From: CAZFOB01 sp964520325
Lineage (GTDB): Bacteria > Actinomycetota > JAICYB01
Direction: 5' to 3'
Length of the DNA: 64,000 nt
NCBI GenBank assembly: GCA_964520325.1
Contig: CAZFOB010000006.1
Location: 62,001-126,000 of the forward strand
Shown: positions 56,597 through 64,000 of the stretch, piece after piece
Position numbering within the stretch: the first letter of the stretch is position 1
Layout of the letters: every line of letters starts with the position of its first letter
Translations under genes and position numbers: made by a program
Notes under the pieces: generated by a model
Database searches by the model: none
The model's input: only the letters and a program-made list of their open reading frames with translations
Told to the model about the DNA's origin: nothing

Positions 56597-57781
56597 TCAA
56601 TCTCTACGCAGCGTACGAGAGCCGAAGAAGCCGACAGCAGCTGCGAGTAGGAGCAAGGCGCCGCCGAACAGGTAGACGGCCCGGATCCCGATGGCGTCGG
56701 CCAACAAGCCTCCGGCGACGAGTGAGGCGAGCCGCGCGGTATGCCATGTCACGTCGAGCAGCGAGAACGCGCGTCCGCGCATGGCGGACTCGATCTTCGT
56801 CTGCATGACTGTTTGAAAGGTCACCATCCCCGTCGATGTACCGACGCCGTACAGCCCGAGCGCAGCGCCGGCGATGGCCGGTTCGCGAGTGGATGCGAGG
56901 ACGAGGTCGGCGGCGCCGCGCAGAGCGTAGGGACCGAACAGCCACCCGACCGAAACCTCTCTGCGCTCTCGGAAGCGCAGCAGGAGCGGTCCGGCAGCGG
57001 CACCGATCCCGATCGCCGACAGCAGCAGACCGAAGCCCGATGGCCCGAGGCCGAGCTCGTCTTGCGCGAGCACGACGAGCATGGCCGACGTGGCTCCCGC
57101 GGACAGCGCGGCCAAGGCTTGCACGACGATCAGAAGTCGAACGAGCGGGTTCCTCCGTGCGAGTGCGAACCCCTGGAGGACCGACCTTCGCCATTTGTCC
57201 TGCGTCGGCGTTGCCTCGCCTGGCGGCAACCGACGCAGGAACGCGGCTGACAGCACGAAGCTCAGCGCGTTGATCGCAAAGGCCGGCCGCGGCCCGACGC
57301 CGGAGACGAGCAAGCCGGCGACGGGAGCGAGGAGGATCTGCGACGTCACAGCCGCCGACCACAGGCTCGAGTTCGCGGCGACGAGCTGGTCCTCGTTCAC
57401 GAGTGTCGGCAACAACGCAGACGAAGACGGATTGAAGAACACCGAACCGACGGCGAGACCGAACGCCACGACGTACACGAGCGCGAGGTGGTGCGGCCCG
57501 AGCACAAGCGTCAGCAGCAACAGCGCTCGACCCAGGTCGGCGAAGACCATCACGCGTGTCTTCGAGAGCCGATCGGCGACTGAGCCGGCGAAGGGAGCCA
57601 GCAACAGGACGGGGACGACTTCGAACGCAACGGTTCCCGCGACTCGTAGACCTGAGCCCGTCAGCTCGAAGACGAGGATCACGAGCGCGACCTGATGGAA
57701 GGTGTCGCCCCACCGCGAGAGGGTTTGGGCGGCGAAGAGCCGCCGGAACCCGCCGACGGCGAAGACTCCCGGAGCCGTCAT
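56597..57781 (-). CDS. MFS transporter
   Basis: 394 residues with about 12 membrane helices. FRRLFAAQTLSRWGDTFHQVALVILVFELTG and FAGSVADRLSKTRVMVFADLGRALLL (motif A-like DRxxxxxVM) are typical of the enterobactin-exporter/MFS_3-like families. It would export a small molecule, perhaps a drug or siderophore; the substrate is unknown. Confidence 0.85.
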   Translation of the reverse strand: MTAPGVFAVGGFRRLFAAQTLSRWGDTFHQVALVILVFELTGSGLRVAGTVAFEVVPVLLLAPFAGSVADRLSKTRVMVFADLGRALLLLTLVLGPHHLALVYVVAFGLAVGSVFFNPSSSALLPTLVNEDQLVAANSSLWSAAVTSQILLAPVAGLLVSGVGPRPAFAINALSFVLSAAFLRRLPPGEATPTQDKWRRSVLQGFALARRNPLVRLLIVVQALAALSAGATSAMLVVLAQDELGLGPSGFGLLLSAIGIGAAAGPLLLRFRERREVSVGWLFGPYALRGAADLVLASTREPAIAGAALGLYGVGTSTGMVTFQTVMQTKIESAMRGRAFSLLDVTWHTARLASLVAGGLLADAIGIRAVYLFGGALLLLAAAVGFFGSRTLRRD

Positions 57782-57785
57782 CCGT

Positions 57786-58438
57786 TCAGCTTGCCTGCGG
57801 GCAGGGAGACATCGAGCACAGAACGATGCCGCCGAGCTTGAAGCGGTCTTGCTCCTCGATCGTGAAACCGTTGGCAGCTACCTGATCAAAAGATCTTCGA
57901 GTCATGTTGTCGCCATCGATGCGGATCGAGAAGAACTCGATGATCTTCTGGATCCAGAAGACGGGCTTGGTCTCGCTCCGGATGTGGTCGACGAGGATCA
58001 GCTGTCCATCCGGTCTCAGCACTCGCTTCATCTCGCTCACCGCACGGTCGACGTCGGGGATGTTGCACAACGAGTAGGTGCAGACGACCGAGTCGAACGT
58101 CGGCGAAGGGAAGCTCGTGAGCGTCGCCTTCGCGAAGGTCCACCTCGCGACCGAGATCGGCCGCCCGCTCGCGGGCGATGTCGAGCATCTCCGGGCTGAG
58201 GTCGATGCCCGTCACCCTCGCCTGTGCGTCGTAAACGGCAGATTCAACCCCGTTCCGACAGCCACTTCGAGGACGTCACCCCGCGCGCGACCGCATGCCC
58301 AACTCCGGTTGTCGCGAAGACATGCCCCTCGAACCAGCCGATCTGCTTGTCGTACTTCGAGGCCTGCTTATCCCACGCGCGCCGCCGACGTGCGTTCTGC
58401 TCTTCGCGATCGGCCTCGGTGAGCTTCTCGCGCATCAC
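57786..58438 (-). pseudogene. Frame-broken class I methyltransferase
   Basis: Pieces in several frames form one UbiE-like methyltransferase: REKLTEADREEQNARRRRAWDKQASKYDKQIGWFEG; GDVLEVAVGTGLNLPF; VTGIDLSPEMLDIARERAADLG; then FDSVVCTYSLCNIPDVDRAV to the end. Frame changes are needed near 58312, 58231 and 58102. SAM-binding motif I (VLEVAVGTG) is intact in sequence. Decayed gene or indel errors in the assembly. Confidence 0.7.
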
Positions 58439-58440
58439 GA

Positions 58441-59082
58441 CTACTCTCCCTCGACGATGACCGTCGCGGTCATGCCCATGCGCTCGTGGCCGGGTACCGT
58501 GCAGAACGCGAGGTACCGCCCCGACTTCGAGGCGCGCAGCGATCCCGCGATCTCCTCCTCGCTTTGGGCTCGAAGCTCGAAATCGAGTCCCCGAACAGTG
58601 AAGGCGTGAAAGCTCGCGCCGGCGTTGTGGAGCGAGATGTTCACCGTTTCGTCCACCGGGATGCGGATCGTTGACGGGCTGAACGAGAAATCCGCAGCTT
58701 CGATCTCTCGCACTTGCGCGCCCTCCTTCTGTTCATCGCCCCAGCGTCCCGAGTCTCCGCCCATCATCATCATGTCGCCCATATCGCTGCCCGTCATCCA
58801 GCCCATCTCGCCGCGGCCCATGGCAATCCCGACGGCGGCAACGGCACCAACGAGACCCAGGACGATCAGGGCAGCGCCCAGTGGAATGAGCGTTCTTCCT
58901 CGACTGGACTTCCTGCCGATGAGCTCGAGCCGTTCACGGTATTCGTCCGGGGAGAGTTCGCCGCGCTCTGCCAGGATGGACTGCGCCCGTGACGCGCCAT
59001 CCGCGCTTCGTACGAGCGCCCACGCCGCGATCGCGACGCCCAGCACGAGCAGCGCGAGGAAGATCCACATCGCGGCGATCAC
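58441..59082 (-). CDS. Membrane-anchored cupredoxin with SHOCT-like segment
   Basis: 213 residues. Membrane helix (MWIFLALLVLGVAIAAWALV), SHOCT-like segment ILAERGELSPDEYRERLELI, second helix, a Met-rich stretch (SDMGDMMMMGGD) that may bind Cu(I), and a C-terminal cupredoxin with His in SFHAFTV and CTVPGHERMGM (Cys, His, Met), the type 1 copper ligands. It starts at an ATGA overlap with the CopC-CopD gene stop. A periplasmic-side copper carrier or electron carrier is likely. Confidence 0.85.
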   Translation of the reverse strand: MIAAMWIFLALLVLGVAIAAWALVRSADGASRAQSILAERGELSPDEYRERLELIGRKSSRGRTLIPLGAALIVLGLVGAVAAVGIAMGRGEMGWMTGSDMGDMMMMGGDSGRWGDEQKEGAQVREIEAADFSFSPSTIRIPVDETVNISLHNAGASFHAFTVRGLDFELRAQSEEEIAGSLRASKSGRYLAFCTVPGHERMGMTATVIVEGE

Positions 59083-61178
59083 GATGCTTCACCTCCTCGC
59101 CGAGTGCGTCTTGTCGTCTCGTCGGAGGCCACCGGCGGCTCGATCGTAATCGGTGCGTCGAAGGCATACAGGCGTTGGTCCATGAAGTGGGCGTATGCCC
59201 GCATCTCCATGCGCCGGACCAAGTGGTCGTCACCGATCCAAAGCCGGAACCAGAGCGGATTCTCCGTTGTTCCCGTGAAGAACGACACGATGTCGCTATT
59301 CGTTCCCTCGATGCGTTCTCTTCCGACGACGTGCGCCGACCGAACCTCGAGCCCTGACCATGTCAGCAGGGGGACATCGATCGGCGGGTTATCTCGCCTC
59401 ACCGTCCACTCCGCGTCCCGAGTAGCGCGCTGATATTGCACTTTGCCGATCGAGACCGACTCGAACCGGCCGATCGCCCGTAGCCTCATCCTGTCCGGCG
59501 AACGGAAGGTGAAGGCATTGCGCACGACCGGATCGCCGGGTCGAAGCGACTCGTCGACGCGCAAGGTTTCAAGGTCTCGCATCCGCTCGGTGGCCACGCG
59601 GATCAGGCGCGTACCGTCGGCCGAAGGCAGCTCGGGGATGTCGAATTGTGCGACGCCGCCCTCCGGTCCTCCCACGCGCACCCGAGCCTGCTCACCACCA
59701 TCGAGCGGGACGACGACTCGACGACATTGGAGGCCACAAACATCCGTCGGGAACTCCTCCTCGCCAATCGAGAGCTCAACCGACGCGTCGTTCGCTCCTT
59801 GCACACCGCTCGTCGGAAGAAGGAAGACGGTGAGGTCGTTGCGGCCGGGGCGCCCCGGGCGGATCGTCAGCCCGACCAACGTTTCCCCAGCGGCCTCGGC
59901 GAGGGTTAGATCATCGGCACCCGGGAGCGCGCCTTCGGGCCCAGCGGCTGCGGTCTCATCTTTCGCCTCCTCGGCCCCCTCGGCCCGCCCCGGCGGCAGC
60001 GGGTAGATGGCAAGGCCCGCCGCTGCGACCAACGCCACCGCGGCGAGCACCGATTCGGCGCGCAGAGAGGTCGCAACACGCCGCCAAGCAAGGACGGACA
60101 GGGGAACCATGATCGCGACAGCGACAAGCTTCAGCGAAAGGACCCGTCCGTAGGCCGACGACACCAGATCGGACGGTGCGCTGAGCTCGTGGGCTGCGCG
60201 CAGACTCCCCGTCCCGACGGTGACGAGGAAAGCTGGGATCGCAACTGGCGTGAACCGATGCAGGAGCTCGCGTCCCTCCGGCCCGCGGTATCCGCCCACC
60301 GGACGATGCGTCGCGAGCGCCACGATGGTCCCCGCCCACAGTCCGGCCGACAGCAGATGCACCGTGTCGACACCGATCCCCCACGACACCGGACGGACGG
60401 CTGCCGCATGCCCGGACGCCGCCAGCGCTGGGAAGGCGACAGCCAACGCGTCGAGCACACGCGTCGAGTCGCGGATCGAGGCAACGAGAGCGACGGCCTC
60501 GGCCCCCACGAGCACGAGACGAGCGATACCAGGGAGCCCGGTGGTGAGATAGCCGGCGACGTCTGCGATCGATAGCCCGCCGGCCGCAATCAGCGCTTCA
60601 CCGATCGTCGCGATCGAGCCGCCGGCAAGCGCGAGCGCAAGGGGCACCCACAGCTTCGGCCGACTGGCCCACTCCAGCCTGGGCGATCGAGCGGCAAGAG
60701 CGATCACCAGCAGCATGCCCACGGCTGTGAGCAGACCGCCGTACTGCACGGCCCTTGCTGCGCCGATCGGGAGATCGACCCCGCGCGGACCGGGTGGCTC
60801 CGCTTCGGCCCTTGCCTTCGGGGTCACCCCGACCCCGAACTCGAAGGAACCGCGGAGCGTGTGCCCGTCGAGCGGGCTCACGGTCTTCCACCGGACGACG
60901 TAGACCCCGGGGACGTTCGACCGGAGCTGCACGGTCATCCGCCGCTCCGTCGCCGATGCTTGCGCGAACGCGCGGCCGGACGGATCGGTCACCTCGACCC
61001 TCGAAAGGCTCACGTTGATCGGCTCGCTGAAGCGCAGGACGACGGATCCCGGTGCGCTCGACACCTTCGTTGCGGCTTCTGGTGTCGACTCCACAAGCGC
61101 TGCGTGTGCTTGCGCCGGGCGCGGAGCGAGAAGGAGCACGAGAACAAGCGCCGTGATCGCGGCGCGAACGAGCTTCAC
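59079..61178 (-). CDS. CopC-CopD fusion, copper transport
   Basis: 699 residues. Signal peptide 1-24 leaves an N-terminal His25 (HAALVESTPE), the Cu(II)-brace residue of CopC; the CopC domain continues LRFSEPINVSLSRVEVTDPSG and ends SPLDGHTLRGSFEFGV. Residues about 145-420 hold eight or so membrane helices of CopD. The C-terminal 250 residues are a beta-rich extracytoplasmic domain (DLTVFLLPTSGVQGAND, FRSPDRMRLRAIGRF). It moves copper across the membrane. Neighbours overlap by 4 bases on both sides. Confidence 0.9.
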   Translation of the reverse strand: MKLVRAAITALVLVLLLAPRPAQAHAALVESTPEAATKVSSAPGSVVLRFSEPINVSLSRVEVTDPSGRAFAQASATERRMTVQLRSNVPGVYVVRWKTVSPLDGHTLRGSFEFGVGVTPKARAEAEPPGPRGVDLPIGAARAVQYGGLLTAVGMLLVIALAARSPRLEWASRPKLWVPLALALAGGSIATIGEALIAAGGLSIADVAGYLTTGLPGIARLVLVGAEAVALVASIRDSTRVLDALAVAFPALAASGHAAAVRPVSWGIGVDTVHLLSAGLWAGTIVALATHRPVGGYRGPEGRELLHRFTPVAIPAFLVTVGTGSLRAAHELSAPSDLVSSAYGRVLSLKLVAVAIMVPLSVLAWRRVATSLRAESVLAAVALVAAAGLAIYPLPPGRAEGAEEAKDETAAAGPEGALPGADDLTLAEAAGETLVGLTIRPGRPGRNDLTVFLLPTSGVQGANDASVELSIGEEEFPTDVCGLQCRRVVVPLDGGEQARVRVGGPEGGVAQFDIPELPSADGTRLIRVATERMRDLETLRVDESLRPGDPVVRNAFTFRSPDRMRLRAIGRFESVSIGKVQYQRATRDAEWTVRRDNPPIDVPLLTWSGLEVRSAHVVGRERIEGTNSDIVSFFTGTTENPLWFRLWIGDDHLVRRMEMRAYAHFMDQRLYAFDAPITIEPPVASDETTRRTRRGGEAS

Positions 61179-61687
61179 TTCACTCGTCGAGACGTCCGGA
61201 TCAGCTCCTCGATCTTTTCCGTGAGGTCCTTGGCGCCGATCTCGCCGTTGTGGAGGAAGGCGAGCTCACCGTCCGGACGATAGAAGAAGGTCACAGGCAG
61301 ACCGAGGGCCTCGAGATGCCTTGCCACTTTCCCGGTTGGATCGGTACCGCTCGGGAACGGGATATCGAACTCGTCGATGAACTCGAGCGCCGACGCGTCG
61401 TCGTCCTGGGTGTTCAGACCGAGGAAGCGCACGTCGCCTGCGTACGTCTTCGCGGCCTTCACGAGGCGTGGCATCTCCGCGCGGCACGGGATGCACCACG
61501 AGGCCCACAGGTTCACAACAGTCGGCCGGCCCTTGGATGACCGGATGATGCGGTCGAATCGCTCCGGCGTCGTGGAGAACAGCTTGTCCGGACGTGGTGT
61601 AGAGCTGCCTGACGTTGTCTGACCGCGATCGGTGCCCGGGCTCGCGCACGCCACACTCACGAGCAGGATCGCGATCACGGAACGCAC
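61175..61687 (-). CDS. TlpA/ResA-like thiol-disulfide lipoprotein
   Basis: 170 residues from GTG 61687; an ATG at 61747 is possible but adds residues before the signal peptide. Lipobox LVSVACASP, then the thioredoxin fold with PTVVNLWASWCIPCRAEMPRL (CIPC) and cis-Pro LGLPVTFFYRPDG. It reduces or oxidises disulfides outside the membrane, receiving electrons from the CcdA-like protein encoded upstream. Confidence 0.88.
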   Translation of the reverse strand: MRSVIAILLVSVACASPGTDRGQTTSGSSTPRPDKLFSTTPERFDRIIRSSKGRPTVVNLWASWCIPCRAEMPRLVKAAKTYAGDVRFLGLNTQDDDASALEFIDEFDIPFPSGTDPTGKVARHLEALGLPVTFFYRPDGELAFLHNGEIGAKDLTEKIEELIRTSRRVK

Positions 61688-61722
61688 TGATCTCTCAGTG
61701 GTGTGGCTTGTACGCAAACCTC

Positions 61723-62571
61723 CTAGGGAGTCGGCACGCGCGTCCAACTATCTCCCTTGTCCTCGCTCGTCCAGATCGCAGCCTCTTGATCGGCTGCCAC
61801 CACGGTGCGCCCGTCGCTCGAACTGCCGAGCGCAACGATCACACCGGTCGCGCCGAGGCCGTCGCTGACGTCCGTCCACGTCTTGCCGCCATCGGTTGAC
61901 CGCAGGACCCCGGTCTCCTCCGCCTTCGCGGCGTACACGACGTCGGCATCCGTAGCAGTCGTGAGGGCGAAAACGCTCTCGTCGGAGACCTGCTTCCACG
62001 TCTCGCCTTCGTCCTTCGATCGGTAGACGCCTCCGGTAGCCGAAGCGAACACAACACCCTCTCTCCCGACGCCGAGCGCCCCGACCGCGGGCGGAAGGCC
62101 ATCGGCGTCAACGGGCTCCCAACGCTTCGGGTCTCGCAGCGAACGGAAGAGGCCCTGAGACCACCCGTACAGCGCGGGAGGCGAACCCTGTCCCGCGGCC
62201 ATCGCGTGGAAGTCGACCGGGCTGTCGCGGACGGCCGATGCCAAGGACCACGTTCGTCCGCCGTCGGTCGAACGCTGCACGCCGAGATTGCCCCCTGTCT
62301 CGGGATGACCACTCCGGAAGGCCATGGAGTCCAACACGAACGAGAAGCCCATGTGGTCGGCTTGGTCCTCACTGCGCTTCGACCACGTCTCACCGTCCCG
62401 GACGAAGAGGCCGTGATGCGTGGCGACGTAAAGCTTGTCCCCGTCGACGGCCAGACCGTGGACGTGCAGGATCTGAAGGTCATCGGTCCCACCCCCGCCG
62501 TCGCATCCAGCGGCCACGACCACCAAGGCGATAGCAAGGACGATGAGTCGAGCGCTCAGGAGGGCCTTCAC
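61723..62571 (-). CDS. BNR/Asp-box beta-propeller lipoprotein
   Basis: 282 residues. Lipobox VVAAGCDGG (Cys23). ILHVHGLAVDGDKLYVATHHGLF opens a propeller with Asp-box repeats STDGGRTW, SKDEGETW, STDGGKTW and SEDKGDSW. Such F510_1955-type proteins sit next to copper and cytochrome genes in several actinobacteria. No enzymatic site is seen. Confidence 0.85.
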   Translation of the reverse strand: MKALLSARLIVLAIALVVVAAGCDGGGGTDDLQILHVHGLAVDGDKLYVATHHGLFVRDGETWSKRSEDQADHMGFSFVLDSMAFRSGHPETGGNLGVQRSTDGGRTWSLASAVRDSPVDFHAMAAGQGSPPALYGWSQGLFRSLRDPKRWEPVDADGLPPAVGALGVGREGVVFASATGGVYRSKDEGETWKQVSDESVFALTTATDADVVYAAKAEETGVLRSTDGGKTWTDVSDGLGATGVIVALGSSSDGRTVVAADQEAAIWTSEDKGDSWTRVPTP

Positions 62572-62605
62572 GACGCTGCGTAGTATACGAGCCGATCACG
62601 CATCC

Positions 62606-63499
62606 TCACGACCGAACCTCGGGAAGGGTGACCGGTTCCGATCCGCGTGTTACCCGCTCCGACGTGCCGCCCTTCCTGCGTCTCAGAACAACGGGGAGGA
62701 CGAGAGCGGAAACGATCGCAACGCCCAACGCAAGCCAGAATCCCGCTCCGAATCGAAGGACGATGCGCTGGCCCCACGACTGCCAGCCGAGCACGAACCG
62801 GACGAGTGGACTCACGCGCAGATCCCCGTTGAGGACCGGCACCCAAGCCGCCAGCAACAACACGCCGGCCACCGTCAAGAGAACGCCGCTCAGCGGCGCA
62901 GCGTAGCGGGTCAATCGTCGGACGCGAACGACCATCGTGTCCCGTAGCCGTCCCGTCACCCCGAAGAGCGGGACGATCAGGATGGCCACCCCGAGCGAGT
63001 ATGCGCCGAACAGCGTCGCAGACTCGGCAACGGAGCCGGCGATCCCGCCGCCGATGCCCGCGAAGACCCCGATGAAGATCGGCAAGCAGCAGGAAAGCGA
63101 AGCGGCACCGTAGCCGACGCCGAAGAGGTACGCGCCCTGGTATCCCGTCGCATGCGGAACGCGCAGGACGGGCACGCGAACGTGAAGCGCTCGCCCGGCG
63201 AGCGTCCAGAGCCCGATGAGTACCAGCAACCCTCCCATGACCGCACCCGCCCACGGTCCGACGCGCACGATCGTCCGGCTGCCGGCCAGGATGATCGCCG
63301 CCAATACCGCGAACACGGAGAGCTTCCCGGCCGTCACCGCCAGACCGACGAACACGCCGTGCAAGGCGCTGCGCCGGCGATCCGTCGGCTCGTCCTCACC
63401 CAGGAAGCGAGCGATGTATCCGGGAAGGATCGCGAAGCCGCACGGATTGACCGCTGCGACGACCCCGGCACCGAATGCCCACGCGATCAGGCTCGACAT
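62606..63499 (-). CDS. CcdA/DsbD-like thiol-electron transporter
   Basis: 297 residues from ATG 63499 (MSSLIAWAFGAGVVAAVNPCGFA split). Seven or so membrane helices with the conserved NPCGFAILPGYIARFLG and SLSCCLPIFIGVFAG cysteines. It passes electrons from cytosolic thioredoxin to extracytoplasmic TlpA-like proteins for cytochrome c or copper-protein maturation. 4 bases from the next gene. Confidence 0.9.
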   Translation of the reverse strand: MSSLIAWAFGAGVVAAVNPCGFAILPGYIARFLGEDEPTDRRRSALHGVFVGLAVTAGKLSVFAVLAAIILAGSRTIVRVGPWAGAVMGGLLVLIGLWTLAGRALHVRVPVLRVPHATGYQGAYLFGVGYGAASLSCCLPIFIGVFAGIGGGIAGSVAESATLFGAYSLGVAILIVPLFGVTGRLRDTMVVRVRRLTRYAAPLSGVLLTVAGVLLLAAWVPVLNGDLRVSPLVRFVLGWQSWGQRIVLRFGAGFWLALGVAIVSALVLPVVLRRRKGGTSERVTRGSEPVTLPEVRS

Positions 63500-63503
63500 G
63501 GCC

Positions 63504-64000
63504 TCAGAGCTCGCCTCGTCGAAGGGCATCCACCGCACCCGGGAACTCCTCGCGTCCGACTGCACCCGACCAGCGCGCCTTCACCTTGCCGTCGTCACCG
63601 ACGAAGACGATCCACGGCTCCCCGGGCAAGCGCCATTCCTTCACCGGTTTGCTCTGGCGCTTGCCGCCGGGATCGGCGTAGATCTCGACGTGGACGAAAT
63701 TGACGCCGTCGCCCGACTTCTGCTTCGTTTCTTCGATCACGTCGAGGCTCGGGCCACACGTGCGGGAGACGCACAGGGCCGGGGTGACGAAGGAGATCAC
63801 CGATGGCCTCCCGGACGTGACGGCCTCGGCGACCGTCATGTCGTGCTGAGTACAGTCGGGGTCTCGCGTACACAGCGGCTTCACCCCGCGCGGATCGTCT
63901 TTGGTGGCGCTGTTCGACTTGATGGCCTTCTCGCCAACCATCGGGCTCTCGCTGCCCTCGACCACGTTGAAGGGGGCCGAGAAACGTCCGTCCTTCGTTG
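63504..64000 (-). CDS. Thioredoxin-like protein, 5'-truncated at window edge
   Basis: At least 165 residues; the frame is open to the edge. PSVISFVTPALCVSRTCGPSLDVIEE holds a C-x4-C redox-like motif in the TlpA/SCO position, and PWIVFVGDDGKVKARWSG the cis-Pro strand. Linked to the CcdA-like gene, it may receive electrons from it or deliver copper. Confidence 0.75.
   Translation of the reverse strand, partial: TKDGRFSAPFNVVEGSESPMVGEKAIKSNSATKDDPRGVKPLCTRDPDCTQHDMTVAEAVTSGRPSVISFVTPALCVSRTCGPSLDVIEETKQKSGDGVNFVHVEIYADPGGKRQSKPVKEWRLPGEPWIVFVGDDGKVKARWSGAVGREEFPGAVDALRRGEL

Overview
The window is GC-rich bacterial DNA, most likely from an actinobacterium (Actinomycetota; I cannot fix the class). 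The support is the housekeeping content (menB followed by a GroES-like gene, ftsY, smc, acylphosphatase), frequent GTG starts, 4-bp start/stop overlaps and an IdeR/DtxR-type iron box. Two 100-N runs (41760-41859 and 50354-50453) are assembly gaps, and both fall inside short tandem repeats.

Left host flank (1-14958): the 3' end of menB, a GroES-like gene, a lone 742-residue protein with a permuted papain-like amidase core, a TacA/TacT-type toxin-antitoxin pair followed by a dihydrofolate-reductase-like remnant, DUF899, ftsY, smc, acylphosphatase, and a ferric-iron ABC transporter (ATPase, then promoter plus iron box, binding protein, permease). A lipoprotein gene is last.

Prophage (about 14959-53278, 38.3 kb plus unknown gap length): a temperate, tailed, HK97-type siphophage inserted at the 5' end of a tRNA-Gly(GCC) gene. 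Nearly all genes read leftward. From right to left there is a divergent control region, small early genes, two DNA methyltransferases (one fused to an SNF2-type helicase), a replication initiator with internal iteron-like repeats, many small phage proteins, an early/late boundary with hairpins and an odd tRNA, packaging and head genes, tail genes including a glycosyltransferase and a methyltransferase, a lysis cassette, a nucleotide kinase and a metallophosphoesterase. Only the integrase, one lipoprotein and the repressor read rightward.

The main discovery is the genetic switch. The repressor gene (52909-53280) runs into the right attachment site, and its stop codon TAG is nucleotides 8-10 of the host tRNA-Gly. 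The 10-bp core is repeated at 14959-14968. Joining the ends at this core, as in the circular phage, keeps the repressor frame open for 14 more codons, ending ...QRQHSAA, with a TGA at 15010-15012 just ahead of the integrase gene. The attachment site therefore lies inside the repressor gene, and integration swaps a longer repressor with an ssrA-like Ala-Ala end for a shorter one. This is the logic of integration-dependent immunity known from mycobacteriophage BPs and relatives. Here the insertion is at the 5' end of the tRNA, which also strands the probable tRNA promoter (TATACT, 14941-14946) upstream of the integrase.

Right host flank (53271-64000): tRNA-Gly, a small basic protein, a coiled-coil M23 peptidase, a frame-broken TetR-like gene, an L,D-transpeptidase, an MFS transporter, a frame-broken methyltransferase, and a leftward copper/thiol cluster (cupredoxin, CopC-CopD, TlpA-like, beta-propeller lipoprotein, CcdA-like, thioredoxin-like, the last one cut by the window edge).
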